DNA of 64,000 nucleotides from Cyanoderma ruficeps (taxonomy: Eukaryota; Chordata; Aves; Passeriformes; Timaliidae), in contig VZDJ01000046.1 of NCBI GenBank assembly GCA_008694505.1, positions 1,810,648-1,874,647 of the forward strand, given 5' to 3'. This document shows positions 1 to 10,745 of the stretch, one piece after another; the stretch's first letter is position 1; every line of letters starts with the position of its first letter. The notes beneath the pieces were generated by a model that was not told the DNA's origin, ran no database searches, and saw nothing but the letters and a program-made list of their open reading frames with translations. Position numbers and translations under genes: made by a program.

Positions 1-714
1 TCCAGGTAAATATTTGGACCATGCAAGATGAGCTAAACATCAGCCACACTGAGAGACAAAGCCATTTGTCACCATGAGCTGTTTTCTGTCAAGGACAGAT
101 TCAGCTGCTCAGTAGGGACTAAAGAGAAGAGCAAAATTAGCTTCTGTTGTTCTATGTGCAATGTCAATCCATTTTCCATGCCCCACGGTGGTGACCTGGA
201 AGTTTGCAGAGCACAATTTTTTGTTCCATCTGGCTCGTTTGAAGGCTGGGAGGGGAAAAATGCAACTGGATGGGAGGGTTGGAGTGGACACATGCAGTCC
301 TAAGTGTTTTCAATAGAGCACTAATTGAAATGTTGTAGATGCTGTTTGCCTCAGCTGTAGCTGTTCATAATAATTAGGTTGATGGATTCAGAGAGGAACA
401 GAAAAAAAAAAAAAAGATGTCTCTCTTCTCAGAGAGAAGGAAATTTAAGCACTGGGTTGGGGATTTGGGAATCCAGTAAACCCCTGCTCCTGATAAATTG
501 GACGTGTACAAGTGCTGGAGCTGGATGGGATGTATCCAGCAGGGAGCTGGCTGACAAAATGCTGCCACTCTCCATCTTCAGTGAATGTTTGCTGTGCTAA
601 AGAGGTATCCCCAGTGAAAATAAAATTTAAAAAAATAAAAACAACAAAGAGGATTCTGAGAGCTCTGTGGCACTTGCCTTACCACAATCCTTGGGAATCA
701 TGCCATGATCTTTG
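1..714. other. Unique noncoding stretch
   Basis: No repeat family, exon or RNA gene was recognised. It contains an A-run near 403-415 and an A-rich patch near 628-650. The short open frames on both strands overlap one another, have no recognisable domain and look like chance frames. Confidence 0.5.
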
Positions 715-1000
715 CACAGGGAAGAATTTCTTCTTTGTGTCCAGGAGGAACTTCCTGGTATCAATTTCTGCCCATTCCTCTGGTGCCATTTCTGGACCCC
801 ACAGGGCAGGCCTGGTCCCTGCTCTGAGCCCTCCCTGCGGACAGGGACACACAGGGATGATGTCCCCTCTCAGTGTCTCTTCTCGAGGCTCAACAGCCCC
901 AGCTCCCTCAGCCTTTGCTCATCACAGAGATGCTCCAGCCCTTTCATCACCTTCATAGTCCTCCTCTGGACCTGCTCCAGGAGCTCCACGGTTCTAGTTT
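715..1000 (-). mobile_element. CR1 LINE fragment (3' part of ORF2 region)
   Basis: On the minus strand this matches the final part of the CR1 reverse-transcriptase ORF. On the plus strand the complement of the characteristic 'GGAGCAGGTCCAGAGGAGG' stretch is seen near 960-980, followed leftward by the complement of the region that encodes the last part of ORF2. The frame is broken and the extreme 3' tail is diverged or missing, so this is a dead fragment. Identification rests on my knowledge of the avian CR1 consensus and was not aligned. Confidence 0.8.
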
Positions 1001-2404
1001 ACCCCTCTCCGCTGGGAAATGCTTGTTTTTCAAAATTCTCCTGTCCTAAAATATGCACAGACTGCAAAACCCACCTGTGTTGAGAAGAAACACAGTCTGT
1101 CCACCTGATTTGTGCTGTCTGAGACTGGGCAATGCAGCACTGAGGGAACCTGTTTCTCATTGCTCTTGATTTCTTCCTCCTTGACCTCGCTCTGTTGAAG
1201 CTTTTGAGTGTTTTGTAATTAACCGCACCTTGCCTCCACTCTGCCAGACTTCCTTCAGCAGCTCAGGATAGGTGTGGGATTCCTAAGGGTCTCTTTCTTG
1301 CTCTGTCAGGCTCATGAATTTGTCTTGGCAATAACGTGGATGGCAAGGCTGGGAGCTGAGAAATGAGCACATCCCGTCTCTGAGGAGTGCCCGTGGTCTC
1401 TGGTCACAGAGCCACACAAAATCTGAGCTGATGAACTCCCCTTAACAGCTGAGAAGTGACTGTGGGAGATGTGTCCAGCCCTAATTCCTGGAAATTCAAA
1501 GTAAAATGGGACATGTTTGGGGCTGCAGGTCACTGCAATGACAGCAAGCACAGCCACCTGTGCCACAGAACATGGAAATTTCCCCAGCCACAGACACTCA
1601 GGAGGCTCTGCCTGTGCCTCACAGCAGATGATCCATGATCCCTGGGTAGGAATGCATTTCCCACCCCAAGCAGGTGTTTCCAAATAGGGAAAGAGTTTCA
1701 CTTTACCTTTAGACATTTTAGGAAGTTTAACTAGAAATTTCTGTGGTTTTCTCATTGTAATTGGCTCAGCACCAGCACAAGGGCATGGGTTGGGCTCTGA
1801 GAGTGTAACTCAAAGCCTCTTGGTGATCGTATTGGCTGCAAGCCAGATTGTCCTTCCTACAACATTCAGTATTTAGGAAGGAGCATGAAGGAAGCAAAAG
1901 GGCTTTTCAAGGTGTTGCAGCAAATAGGAGACTTGTCTCTATACTGTGCTCGCCTTTGCTTTGGTTTTTGTACTATTTTCCCTCTTTATTAAAACCTTTT
2001 TGATTTTTCAAGACACCCTCGATCGTGCCATCTCGCTAATTGACTTTAGCCACTTCTCTGCAAAGGCTGGACCCTCAGAGATTGATACATTAGCACGTGG
2101 CTTATCAGACTCTGCCCACACGTTAACCTTTATCATCCCTGTACCTGAAATTTCACCCTGGGCAAAGCTCCAGCAAAGCTGCGCCTCGGCAGCTGTTTTA
2201 TTTAATTTGTCACTGCCATGACCACAACCATACAAGGACAGTGAACTGCTGTTCCTGGTAAAATGGGTGTCCCCTCCAGCTTTTACCTGATCCCTGACTT
2301 GTGTCCCCAGCCAGGTCACCACGTTGCCAGCTGCACAGGGAGTCCCAGGAGGAAACTTTTTGGGAGAAGTCTGGTAAATTGAAGTTGAAGGAGGGTGTGG
2401 GTCA
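1001..2404. other. Unique noncoding stretch
   Basis: No confident feature. A T-rich patch near 1960-2010 contains TTTATTAAAACC, which resembles the poly(A)-signal region of avian LTRs, but I could not find element ends around it. A 150-codon minus-strand frame (2008-2460) overlaps CR1-derived sequence at one end and has no recognisable protein motif. Confidence 0.45.
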
Positions 2405-2640
2405 AAAGTATTTGCTCCAGTGCCATGGGGGTCACCACTGACCCTGTCCCCAAGTGCCACAATGTTTAAATACCCTCAAGGATGGCGACTCCCTGGGCAC
2501 CTGTTTCAACACTTGACAACCCTTTCCATTAACAATTTTTTTCCTAATATCCAATCTAAACCTCCCTTGGCCCAAATTGAAGCCATTTCCTCTCGTCCTG
2601 TCACTTTTTCCTTGGGATCTGCATACATGTCATGAAATCC
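2405..2640 (-). mobile_element. CR1 LINE 3' fragment
   Basis: The plus strand shows the reverse complement of the CR1 3' region: the complement of the 'GGATGGCGACTCCCTGGGC' segment near 2480 and the 'CTAATATCCAATCTAAACCTCC' type segment near 2545-2565. The tail is lost. The divergence suggests an old, inactive copy. Confidence 0.8.
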
Positions 2641-3256
2641 CTCACAGGTATAAATAAAAAATAAAACCTCCAAAGAAATTAAAATCTTGTATTTTGCTTC
2701 TTGTTTTCTACAAAGACATCACAGCATGTTTTAAAGCTGTTCTGTGACAATCAGGAAAGGGGGAAACTTTTATTTTCCTTTTCAATTATAGTTAACATTT
2801 TTTCTCTCTTCATATTGACACAGGAACTGAGACTTTAGAGAGGAAAAAATATCATTTGGGTATTGATTTAAATTTAGTCCTTCATATTACAGGATAAATT
2901 TATAATAAATATATAAGGTGTCTAGGTAAAGTCACACCCTGGAGATGTCTTTTTTCTTTCAGTGACTTTGGAGGGACCTGAGGAAGGTGGCCTGGATGCT
3001 TTTGTGGAGCTCAGTGAAATGAATTTCACTTTCCTTTCTAAGACTTACAACAAATAACAGAACAACTGGGAACACTCTGGTTCCTTCACCCATGGCAAGC
3101 AGCATTATTTCCTTCATTGTCATTCGGGTGAAATGTTAGAATGACTTTTTTTTCCTACATGTCTGATAAATGTTTGGCACCAGCATCATAACTTACCCAT
3201 TTCAGACCATATCAAAAAATAAACTGGATTAAAACTGTTCCATACTGATGGAGAAT
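2641..3256. other. Unique AT-rich stretch
   Basis: No repeat, exon or RNA was recognised. The right end abuts a family A LTR through its 6 bp target duplication at 3251-3256. Confidence 0.5.
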
Positions 3257-3608
3257 TGCTGCTTGCCGAGGCTGCAGTCCTCACACATTTGGGGGTCACC
3301 ACTTGTTGTTTGCCGAGGCTGGGCGTGTCCCAGTTTAGGGACAGAAAAAGAAGCAGGTACAGAGCATTGTGAGGGAACATTTTTTTTTAACTTTATTTAC
3401 AAATTTAACTTTTTTATACATTTGTACAGAGGTCAAGAGATTGGCTACAGAGGTCGCCACCTCTCAGCTTGGATTGTGGACATCACCATCAATCATTTCT
3501 TCTCTCAGAGGAGAAGTATGCAAACATTTTAAGAATAGATATTGTTTTCATGAAGCTGCTTGAGAAAGTTCCACAGAAAGACAAAAAGACAGAAAACTCA
3601 GGGCAACA
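3257..3608 (-). mobile_element. Solo LTR, family A, copy 1
   Basis: This is an endogenous-retrovirus LTR whose transcriptional sense is the minus strand. Read in sense it starts TGTTGCCCTGAG and ends in CA, with a TATAAAA-type promoter (complement near 3410) and an AATAAA poly(A) signal (complement near 3393). It is flanked by a perfect 6 bp target duplication, GAGAAT, at 3251-3256 and 3609-3614. It is about 49 bp longer than copy 2 because the end containing TTGCCGAGGCTG is present twice, at 3263 and 3310. No internal retroviral region lies on either side, so it is a solo LTR left by recombination. Confidence 0.9.
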
Positions 3609-4437
3609 GAGAATTATCCTTCGTTTTCTTGCTTATTTGAACAAGAAGTCCACATTTAAACTTCAAGTTAATATTTTAGGATTCAAGAGCTTTTTTTCCC
3701 AGAGTATACTGAATTATAGATTTTTAGTATCAAGGATATGTAAGAAAACATTTATTTGCTCAGGCTGACATTGACTTTTGAATGAAACAGGACAAAGGAT
3801 GCTCAAAAACTCTGAAAAAGAGAGCAGATTGTACCTCTGCTGCTGCAGTCATGGATCTGCCTCTGCTGCTTATTTTTCAGCTGAAATAACAACTCTCTGT
3901 TTGAGAATTCCCATTGGTTGCTGTGGAAATAATGATGAGTCCTGAAAAAAACAAAAAAACAACAAAAAAAAGGGAATTCTAGGTGGGGATATGGAAAAGA
4001 AAGAAAGAAATTCCCACAGCAACAGAGAAATTCCCAGAGTAACAGAGATTTTGTGTACAGATTTTTTAATAATTAAAAAAAGAAAAGAAAGTATTAGGAA
4101 AAGAGAGAAGCAAATAGAAGGTTCTGGGCTAATAAGCTGATTCTGGGTAACTGTGTGATAAAAAAAGGAGAGAAGATCTATCACAAAGGATTTACTTTCA
4201 CTATTCATAAGCACCTGGAAAAAACAGACATTTCTGCCTGAGCTGTTCCCGTGGGGCTCCTTGAGAAGGTCTGATCAATTCAGTCAATGGACAGTGAGAT
4301 TCAATTCCTCTCATCCTCAATTAGATGTCCAGGGCAGGTGACATGAGCCACGCTGGAAAACTGCCTGGGTTTGTGCACTGATGGTCAGTACAGCCCTGGG
4401 GGATGAAATTCCCACCCACATCTGCACTTCAGAAATC
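3609..4437. other. Unique, A-rich noncoding stretch
   Basis: No repeat family was recognised. A-rich and purine-rich tracts occur at about 3945-3975 and 4070-4110, with GAAAGAAAG-like purine runs. The minus-strand open frame at 3870-4214 is a T-rich shadow with hydrophobic low-complexity sequence, not a gene. Confidence 0.45.
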
Positions 4438-4441
4438 CCAG

Positions 4442-4920
4442 TGATGCCTCAAGTTTTGGCTTCCATGTTTTCCAGACTCTGTGGTGCCCAGGGGTGCAGC
4501 TCTGAGCTCCCATCCAGTGTCACTCAGCTCTCTGCACACACCAGGGACACAAAACAAATCCTTTTCCTGCCCCACACCAAGGACAACTGGGACAAGTTTC
4601 CAGGCCCAAAAGCACCAACAACGGTGGCTGGAGGGAGAAAACAAGAAGGATGGGACTGCATCACCTGGAGCTGGGATTGGACAATTCAACCCCAAGGTGC
4701 AAATGGACCAAAACTTATCAAAGTGTGAGACCCCATGACCTTTTGTCCATTTTGTGACCATTCTGTGTCCATTTTGTGACCGTTATGGGTCCACCTTGTG
4801 TGTACCCTGGCCAGGCTCTTGTCCTGCCCAAGGTGTACCTTAAAGGTCTTTCAGTAATTATCTACTTCATTCTCCAGCTCTGTCCAGTCTCTGTTCCAGC
4901 TCAGCCTTCCCAAGGCATCA
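4442..4920 (+). mobile_element. Solo LTR, family B, copy 1
   Basis: The element begins TGATGCCTCAAG and ends AAGGCATCA, so the ends form an inverted repeat with TG...CA termini as in retroviral LTRs. A reverse-oriented relative lies at 18744-19201 and agrees over almost the whole length. The flanks CCAG (4438-4441) and CAAG (4921-4924) match at 3 of 4 bases, which suggests a decayed 4 bp target duplication. The poly(A)-signal region near 4855-4875 is eroded compared with copy 2. The 85-codon sense frame at 4481-4738 is also open in copy 2, but no protein family was recognised. Confidence 0.85.
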
Positions 4921-5029
4921 CAAGGAGAGGGGAGGAAAATCCCACCATGGGAAAGAGAGCAGGGCCAGCCAATTAACATTTTATAAAACAGGGTTATCAG
5001 GGCCACCTAACCTCATGCCTCATGTTTCA

Positions 5030-5150
5030 TGAAATCCCAGAATGGTTTGGGTTGGAAGGGACCTTCAGGATCATCCTGTTCCATCCCCTGCCATGGGCAG
5101 GGGCACCTTCCACTGGACCAGGTTGCTCCAAGTCCTGTCAAAAGTTGCTG
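5030..5150 (-). mobile_element. CR1 LINE 3' end
   Basis: The plus strand reads CAGAATGGTTTGGGTTGGAA followed by the segment with CCATCCCCTGCCATGGGCAGG, which is the reverse complement of the CR1 3' end. Only about 120 bp are present, as is usual for a 5'-truncated insertion. Confidence 0.9.
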
Positions 5151-5300
5151 GAAAAATGACCAGAATATGACACTGCCATAAAAATGCCTAATTCTGAATG
5201 CTGTTCCTACACACAGAAGTTGGCCCCAAGGAAATAATTATTTCATTCCAAGACATTTGGGCTTTTGAGTGCTAAACTCCAGATCAAACCTCAGCTGCTC

Positions 5301-5352
5301 GGGAAAGGGAAAGGGAAAGGGAAAGGGAAAGGGAAAGGGAAAGGGAAAGGGG
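5301..5352 (+). repeat. (GGGAAA)n hexanucleotide array
   Basis: Between eight and nine perfect copies of GGGAAA run head to tail. One strand is entirely purine. Such tracts are length-variable and can adopt non-B structures. Confidence 0.97.
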
Positions 5353-6068
5353 GATTATTCCCACCCTTGACAAAGCTGTCTCCTCTCCTTCTTCTCTCCC
5401 TCAAAAAAGGTACTTTGACCTTTTCTTCTTGAATCAGGCTTTGTGATTTATTTTTCTTAGATTTGCATTCACATTTTTACAAGCTTCTCCCTCTGGAAAA
5501 TTTGTCTTTCTTGTAAGAGCAAAATTAAAACCAATAATTTGGGTGTAACAGATACCAATTAGCAAATGCTTCTGCACATTCCCAACTCTTTATCAACCCA
5601 GCTGCCCTTTGCAGGATAAGGAGCTGAGAATTTTCAGGAAAACTTATGGATAACAGAGTTCCAGGAAAAAAAGGTCAGGACCTCTTTGAACAGCTGAAAC
5701 TGTGCTACGTTTGTCATATTTTCTTTCACTTTTTCCAGAAATATATGTTTCTGAGCATTCCAGCCCACATAAAGCTGATCAGACTGGGTAAAACTATGAA
5801 CTGTTTTCATCTTCCAGTAGAGAGTGTGTTCTGGTTTTTTATCAACCATTGGGGATTTATTTGATATGTATTAGCTGAATTCTTCTGAAGTTATTAGGTT
5901 TTTTTTCAAATAAACAATGAGCAATTTGTAGGAGTCATTCCCTGGTGGCCCTGGTCAAGCCTAAAGTCTTATACCAGGAAGAAAAAACTGACATATTAAC
6001 CTTTGTTGCCTTGAATGTCTGCAAAAATAAAAGAGGGTTTAATAAGCTGTGAAAAAACATATTTAATT

Positions 6069-6089
6069 AAAAAAAAAAAAAAAAAAACN
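6069..6089. repeat. Poly(A) run ending at an N
   Basis: About 19 adenines are followed by C and then a single N at 6089. The N probably marks unresolved homopolymer length or a compressed gap. Confidence 0.9.
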
Positions 6090-7574
6090 TGCTACAGGAG
6101 GAAAAAGAAATCAGGGCAGGCCGAATTCTCAGAGTAAATTGGTGAGATTCCAGTAAAGTGAGTGGTGCTGGGTCAAATTAATCTGAGTTGTGGATCTGGA
6201 CTGAAGAGGATAAGTATGTTGGAGCACTGCTGAATCAAAGGCAGATGAGAACACTGCTGAACTGAGCTAAGTATTCCCATCACCCTCCAGACTAGAGAAG
6301 CAAAAGAAAAGCAGGTCATGTTTCTGCTGCCTTTCCACAGCTTCCAAAATAATCACGGTTTGCTCCTAATACTGCTGTAATTTAGCACTATGCACTGCTT
6401 TATTTACACACACAGCACCCTTTTAATCCACATTTTCCTCTTCTTTCCATTCTCCCAAATTAAATTATAGCCTTGATGGCTCTGGGTAATGCACAATGAA
6501 AATGCTCTCCTTGAGCTATGATTCTAAATCCCCAAATGGATTTGTAGAAATAAACTGCTGAGGTATCATTCCTCTGTCATTTGATATATTAAAAATTAGG
6601 ATGTATTTTTCCCTCCACGCTGCTCTGAAGCAGGAAATAATTTTCATTTTCCTTTGCTGTACCACAATCAAAGTTTGTAGGCAGCAGTTTAGCTTAATCA
6701 TACTTATGCAATTACTGTCAGAGCCTGACATTTTCCTTTCACCTTTACTATTCCCAGGAGATTAAGCTATCAACCCTTCAAGATCATTACAGCTGTTTAC
6801 ATGCAGGTGGCAAAAGGAGTCTCAAACAGCAGGAAATCTTTATCTCTGCCTATGGCACAAACCAAACTCTGTATTTTGGGGATATTTTTATTTAGTGGAA
6901 TGGAATGGGAGCTGTAGCCACACACAAGAAATGGACTGAACAGGGAAACACAAACATTTCTCTGTCAGAAGTTTGAGACAAGCAATATAGGAATTCTACT
7001 GGTGTGGTTGTTCCACAGACATCCCAGGGTGTGGGTTTCCATGCTGAAATGGTGGGAACCACCTGGATATCAGATAATCCTTTTAATTTTTCTTCTCCTC
7101 TTAAGCCAAACTACTGAGGTTGATGTGGTTGCTGCACTGAGAGAAACCTTTGCAGAAGTGTTGAGTGGCTGAGGAGGAGGAAGGAGCAGCAGATGAGTCT
7201 GACAGGTTTTGATTCTCCACTCCATTTTTGGGTTTTTTTTTAATGCCAGTTAAACAGAACCTTCTGCAGGTGTTCCTGCCCCTGGGGAGGCTGCTCAGAG
7301 CAGCTGCTCTTGGGTTGACCAGCACTGAGGCTGTGTGAGCTCTGAAATGTCAGGGTTTGAAAACAGCAGCTGTTTCTGCAGGGCTCCCGTGGCTGAAAGG
7401 AGTTGGCAGAGATTTAAAAAACCTGTCTGGTTACTCAGCCCTCCCCTCAGTTGGCCTTTAGGAAGCAGCCCTTGCTCAGGTGAGGCATTCTTACAGGTGC
7501 ACACACCCTGGGCTGTCTCTGGATTTCCTCATGTTTATTGGCCTGGAAGTAGAGCCATGCCATCAAAATACAGC

Positions 7575-7663
7575 CTGGTTTGGGTTGGAAGGGACCTCAA
7601 ACACCATCCAGTTCCAACCCCCTGCCCTGAGCAAGGACACCTTCCCCCAGTCCAGGTTGCTGA
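7575..7663 (-). mobile_element. CR1 LINE 3' end
   Basis: The segment starts at a GGTTTGGGTTGGAAGGGACC motif on the plus strand and runs through CCAACCCCCTGCCCTGAGC to CCAGGTTGCTGA. This is the reverse complement of the terminal CR1 3' sequence. It is about 90 bp long and heavily 5'-truncated. Confidence 0.9.
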
Positions 7664-10274
7664 CATACAGCTCTTCCACACGACACCTCTCTCAGATGCC
7701 ACAGCAAACTTTGCTTCCAGTTCCATTTTTTACCTGCCCAGTACATAAAATGCAAGGCACAAACAAAATCTTCATCATTTTTTAATTGATTTCCTCAGGG
7801 AAAGGAAGTTTCTGCAATCCTGCTGCATGTCTGCCAATCCCCACTATTCATCAAATACCTTGGCCAGGTTCAATCATCATTAGACAAGAGGTAAATGCTT
7901 CAAGGATATTAAAGTCTGCTAAGGATGGTTGGGAAGAAAGAGGAGATGGGCAACAACTGGTGTTGCAATTATAAGAATTGGATATTCAGGATTTTAATCA
8001 TAATATTTGACACCAGAGAATCTTCAGAATGGAAAAGAAACCAGATTTTGCAAGGCCTTCTGTAAATGAAGATCTTTATTCTCTTCTTTTTAAATCCCCC
8101 AGGCAACCAGCACAATCTGGTGAACATTTCTATGGTTAAACTTCTTGTTGTTTTTCATTTTGTATAAATAAAGTTATTTGTTCAATTACTCTGCTCCCTC
8201 AAGTTGTTAAAACCACATCAAGATACTTTTAATTTCTCAGTGTATTATATTCTTCATATCATTAAAGTAAGCAGCTATTTAAAGCTTACAATGTTCACTC
8301 CTCCAGCACAGACACAGAAATCAGAATTACCTCAAAGGTTCTCCTTATTTCTCTAGCTATATAATCTCCCTTTTCTTTACAGTGCAGGGCTAAGTCTTCT
8401 ATTATTGCTATGGAATATTTAAAACCCATTCAAAATGCTATCAAGGTTGTTTCCAAAGGCATTTGGAATGAAAATCATTAAGAAAGCCATTTTCAGTAAT
8501 TTCATGAACTCCATTTCTTCCCCGAATTTATAGTTTAGTGTGAAAGGTAATAGTATGGTCATGTAAGTAAAAATTACCATAAATTTAATTAACTGCATTG
8601 CTTAACATAATAAATACTCCTATCTGTTAAACAGAAGATTTCTTCATTTAAAAAGAAAAAAAAAGATGACTGCGTGTTTTTTGAACTGCTCTTTTCAGTG
8701 ACAAAAATGCAGAAACTGGATGAGTTGGCTGGATGAGGAAATTAAATGATGAAGGGATTGCTTTGCACATGTGACTCTTCAGACCACCACAACCTGTGTG
8801 CAGCCTCAGGAAAATGCACGACCAGAGTTTAAGCATTTGCTCAGTAGATTATCCTTCCTTTTGAACCAGAGGCACAAATTCTGTTCCGTGCTGCAGTTTT
8901 CAACCTCTTCCTGCACAAGTTAGAAATCCAACTGGATAATCAGTGTCTTACTAAAGCTTTCATTAAGCAACCTTTTCATGTATCAAGGGTGGATAGGATT
9001 TCAAGATCTGATATTTCTCACACGAAGATAAAGGGGGCTAATGGACAAAAATAATCCTTCCCGAGCACAAACGAATAGCTGGGCTGACTGGGCTGCAGAA
9101 TAAAGAAGTGGAGCAGAAAAAGGTTCACCATGTCACAGGAGAGAGAGACAGACACAGATGATTTTGCTTGAGCAGTATCTGCCATATTAAATGAATGTGA
9201 TCCTTCAGCTCCTTTGCACAAACGTTACTGATTCCCTGTGACTGCAAGGACTAAAAATTTCAGCTTCCATTTCCCCCCTCGCTGTGCAACACCTTGCGAA
9301 AAATCTGAAGCTTCCCACTGTCAGCGTTGAACCAGCATGAAGCTCAAGGACATTCCCAGCAGAAGGCAGTTCATTTAAGGATCTTTAATTAATTAAAGAC
9401 AGGTATCAGGACCTGTCTGTCTTATAAGCTTCCAAGAGTGTTGTGCCCTGGAGTCTTGAAAGTCATGATGGCAAGAGCTCTTGCAATACTCAGGACGTGA
9501 AACTTGGGGCTTAAATTTTAGGCTCTTACTTCTTAAAAATCTTATGTAAAGAAAATCCAAATGATGTGCTCATTTTCTGTTTAATTACTGCTTTTTTGGC
9601 TCCCGGCTCTGTACAATAATATGGTAAAGAATTTGTCCTGAGGACCAAGAACTGTTTCATAAAGAGATTAAAAAGCATGGACAAAATTATCCTGAGCAAT
9701 GTGTTGAGTGGACTCAGTCCAGCTCCCAAAGGGCTGTAACACTGCATTAGGCAAAATATTTGTACAACTTACAAAGCTCTGAGCATGAATAGAAATAACC
9801 TGAACTCCCTTTAATCTTTCCTAAGGGCAAAGATAAAAGGATACTTACAAAGGGATGGGAAATGTCACCTTTCTGTTGCCAATACCTCGTAAGTCACAGG
9901 TTGTGTCTCCATTTCTCATCCCAGCCCCTGAGCTCCACATTTCCTGAGCACTCATTTGTAGTAGATTTTTCTCAAGATAACACTTTATTTTCTTTTTTCT
10001 TAAAATACAGCTCACAGGAAACAGAAGTTTCTCCTCCAAAGAAAAAGAAACGAATATCAACCAGAATAAGGACTCCATGATTTGGAGTCAAAATTTCAAG
10101 TTCTTTAAGGCTGCTATTTTTTTTCATTTTCACAACTGTAAGAGATTGATCTGAAATTTAATTACTTTGAAGAGTCAGTGAAAGCAGAAATATGAGGCGT
10201 GGTACTGTGTTTGTAAATAGATATGGCCACATTTTCAAATGTAGCACTTAGAGACATGGATTAGTTGTTGGGCC
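7664..10274. other. Unique AT-rich noncoding stretch
   Basis: No gene, RNA or repeat family was recognised in about 2.6 kb. A 16 bp perfect palindrome, CTTTAATTAATTAAAG, lies at 9383-9398. The open frames here are short and mutually overlapping. Confidence 0.45.
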
Positions 10275-10365
10275 TCCAGGGTGAGGTTAATGCTTGGACT
10301 CAGTGATCCTGGAGGTTTTTTTCCAACTTTCACGAGTCCAGGATTCAACGATTCTATACCAGGTA
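10275..10365 (+). mobile_element. CR1 LINE 3' tail
   Basis: The plus-strand sequence GACTCAGTGATCCTGGAGG, then TTTTTTCCAACTTTC and GATTCAACGATTCTATACC, matches the last bases of CR1 of the 'GGACTTGATGATC...' subfamily type, including the degenerate 8 bp terminal repeat. Confidence 0.75.
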
Positions 10366-10419
10366 GAGATGTAAAAACAGACGTAGTGGTCTTGGTTTTG
10401 CAAAAACAGGTTTGGTAGC

Positions 10420-10745
10420 GGTTGATAAAAGGCTCCGTGCCCCCATCCTTTGGTGTCATTCAGGGTGGGCTCAGTTTGGAGCAGCTGCAGGCTTCAGGCT
10501 CTCCTCCCCTTGCTAGAAAAAAAGCCCAAGCTCAGGGCCAGGCCTCGGGCCAGCTCCCCCCTGCTGTAGGAGAAGCGGCAGGGTGTTTTACAGCGAATAA
10601 AAAACCGATCCGGGCTGGGCCGGGGGCACATCATCCCCTCTCCTGGCCTGGGAGTCACCGGGCCAGGCAGGCCTCCTGTGAAGGCCTGGGCAGGCCAGGC
10701 CATCCCGGGCCTCTCCAAAAGAGAAAACCAACACTGCCTTACCTC
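10420..10745. other. GC-rich patch in AT-rich surroundings
   Basis: This block is clearly richer in G and C than both flanks. It carries a cluster of CpG sites between about 10540 and 10720 and nested GGCC/CCTGG-type motifs, for example around 10660-10715. Open frames cross it on both strands (109 codons plus, 91 minus), as GC-rich DNA often allows, but no protein domain was recognised. It could be an eroded CpG island, an unrecognised LTR or a local GC-rich insertion. Confidence 0.5.

Larger units (their letters stand above)
5151..7574. other. Mostly unique noncoding stretch
   Basis: Apart from the hexamer array and the A-run with an N, both listed separately, no repeat or gene was recognised. 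The part near 6340-6480 is AT-rich with several TAAT/ATTA cores and looks like ordinary single-copy DNA; whether it is conserved cannot be judged from one sequence. Confidence 0.4.

Noticed and set aside
1940..2040. Possible LTR poly(A) region (TTTATTAAAACC and flanking T-rich sequence)
   Set aside because: No TG...CA ends, target duplication or second copy could be found, so it is not listed as an element.
2008..2460. 150-codon minus-strand frame
   Set aside because: It has no recognised domain and partly overlaps CR1-derived sequence.
6340..6480. AT-rich stretch with several TAAT/ATTA cores as a candidate enhancer
   Set aside because: Such motifs are common by chance in AT-rich DNA. Without conservation data the claim cannot be supported.
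9383..9398. 16 bp perfect palindrome CTTTAATTAATTAAAG
   Set aside because: AT-rich palindromes of this size are expected by chance in AT-rich DNA of this length.
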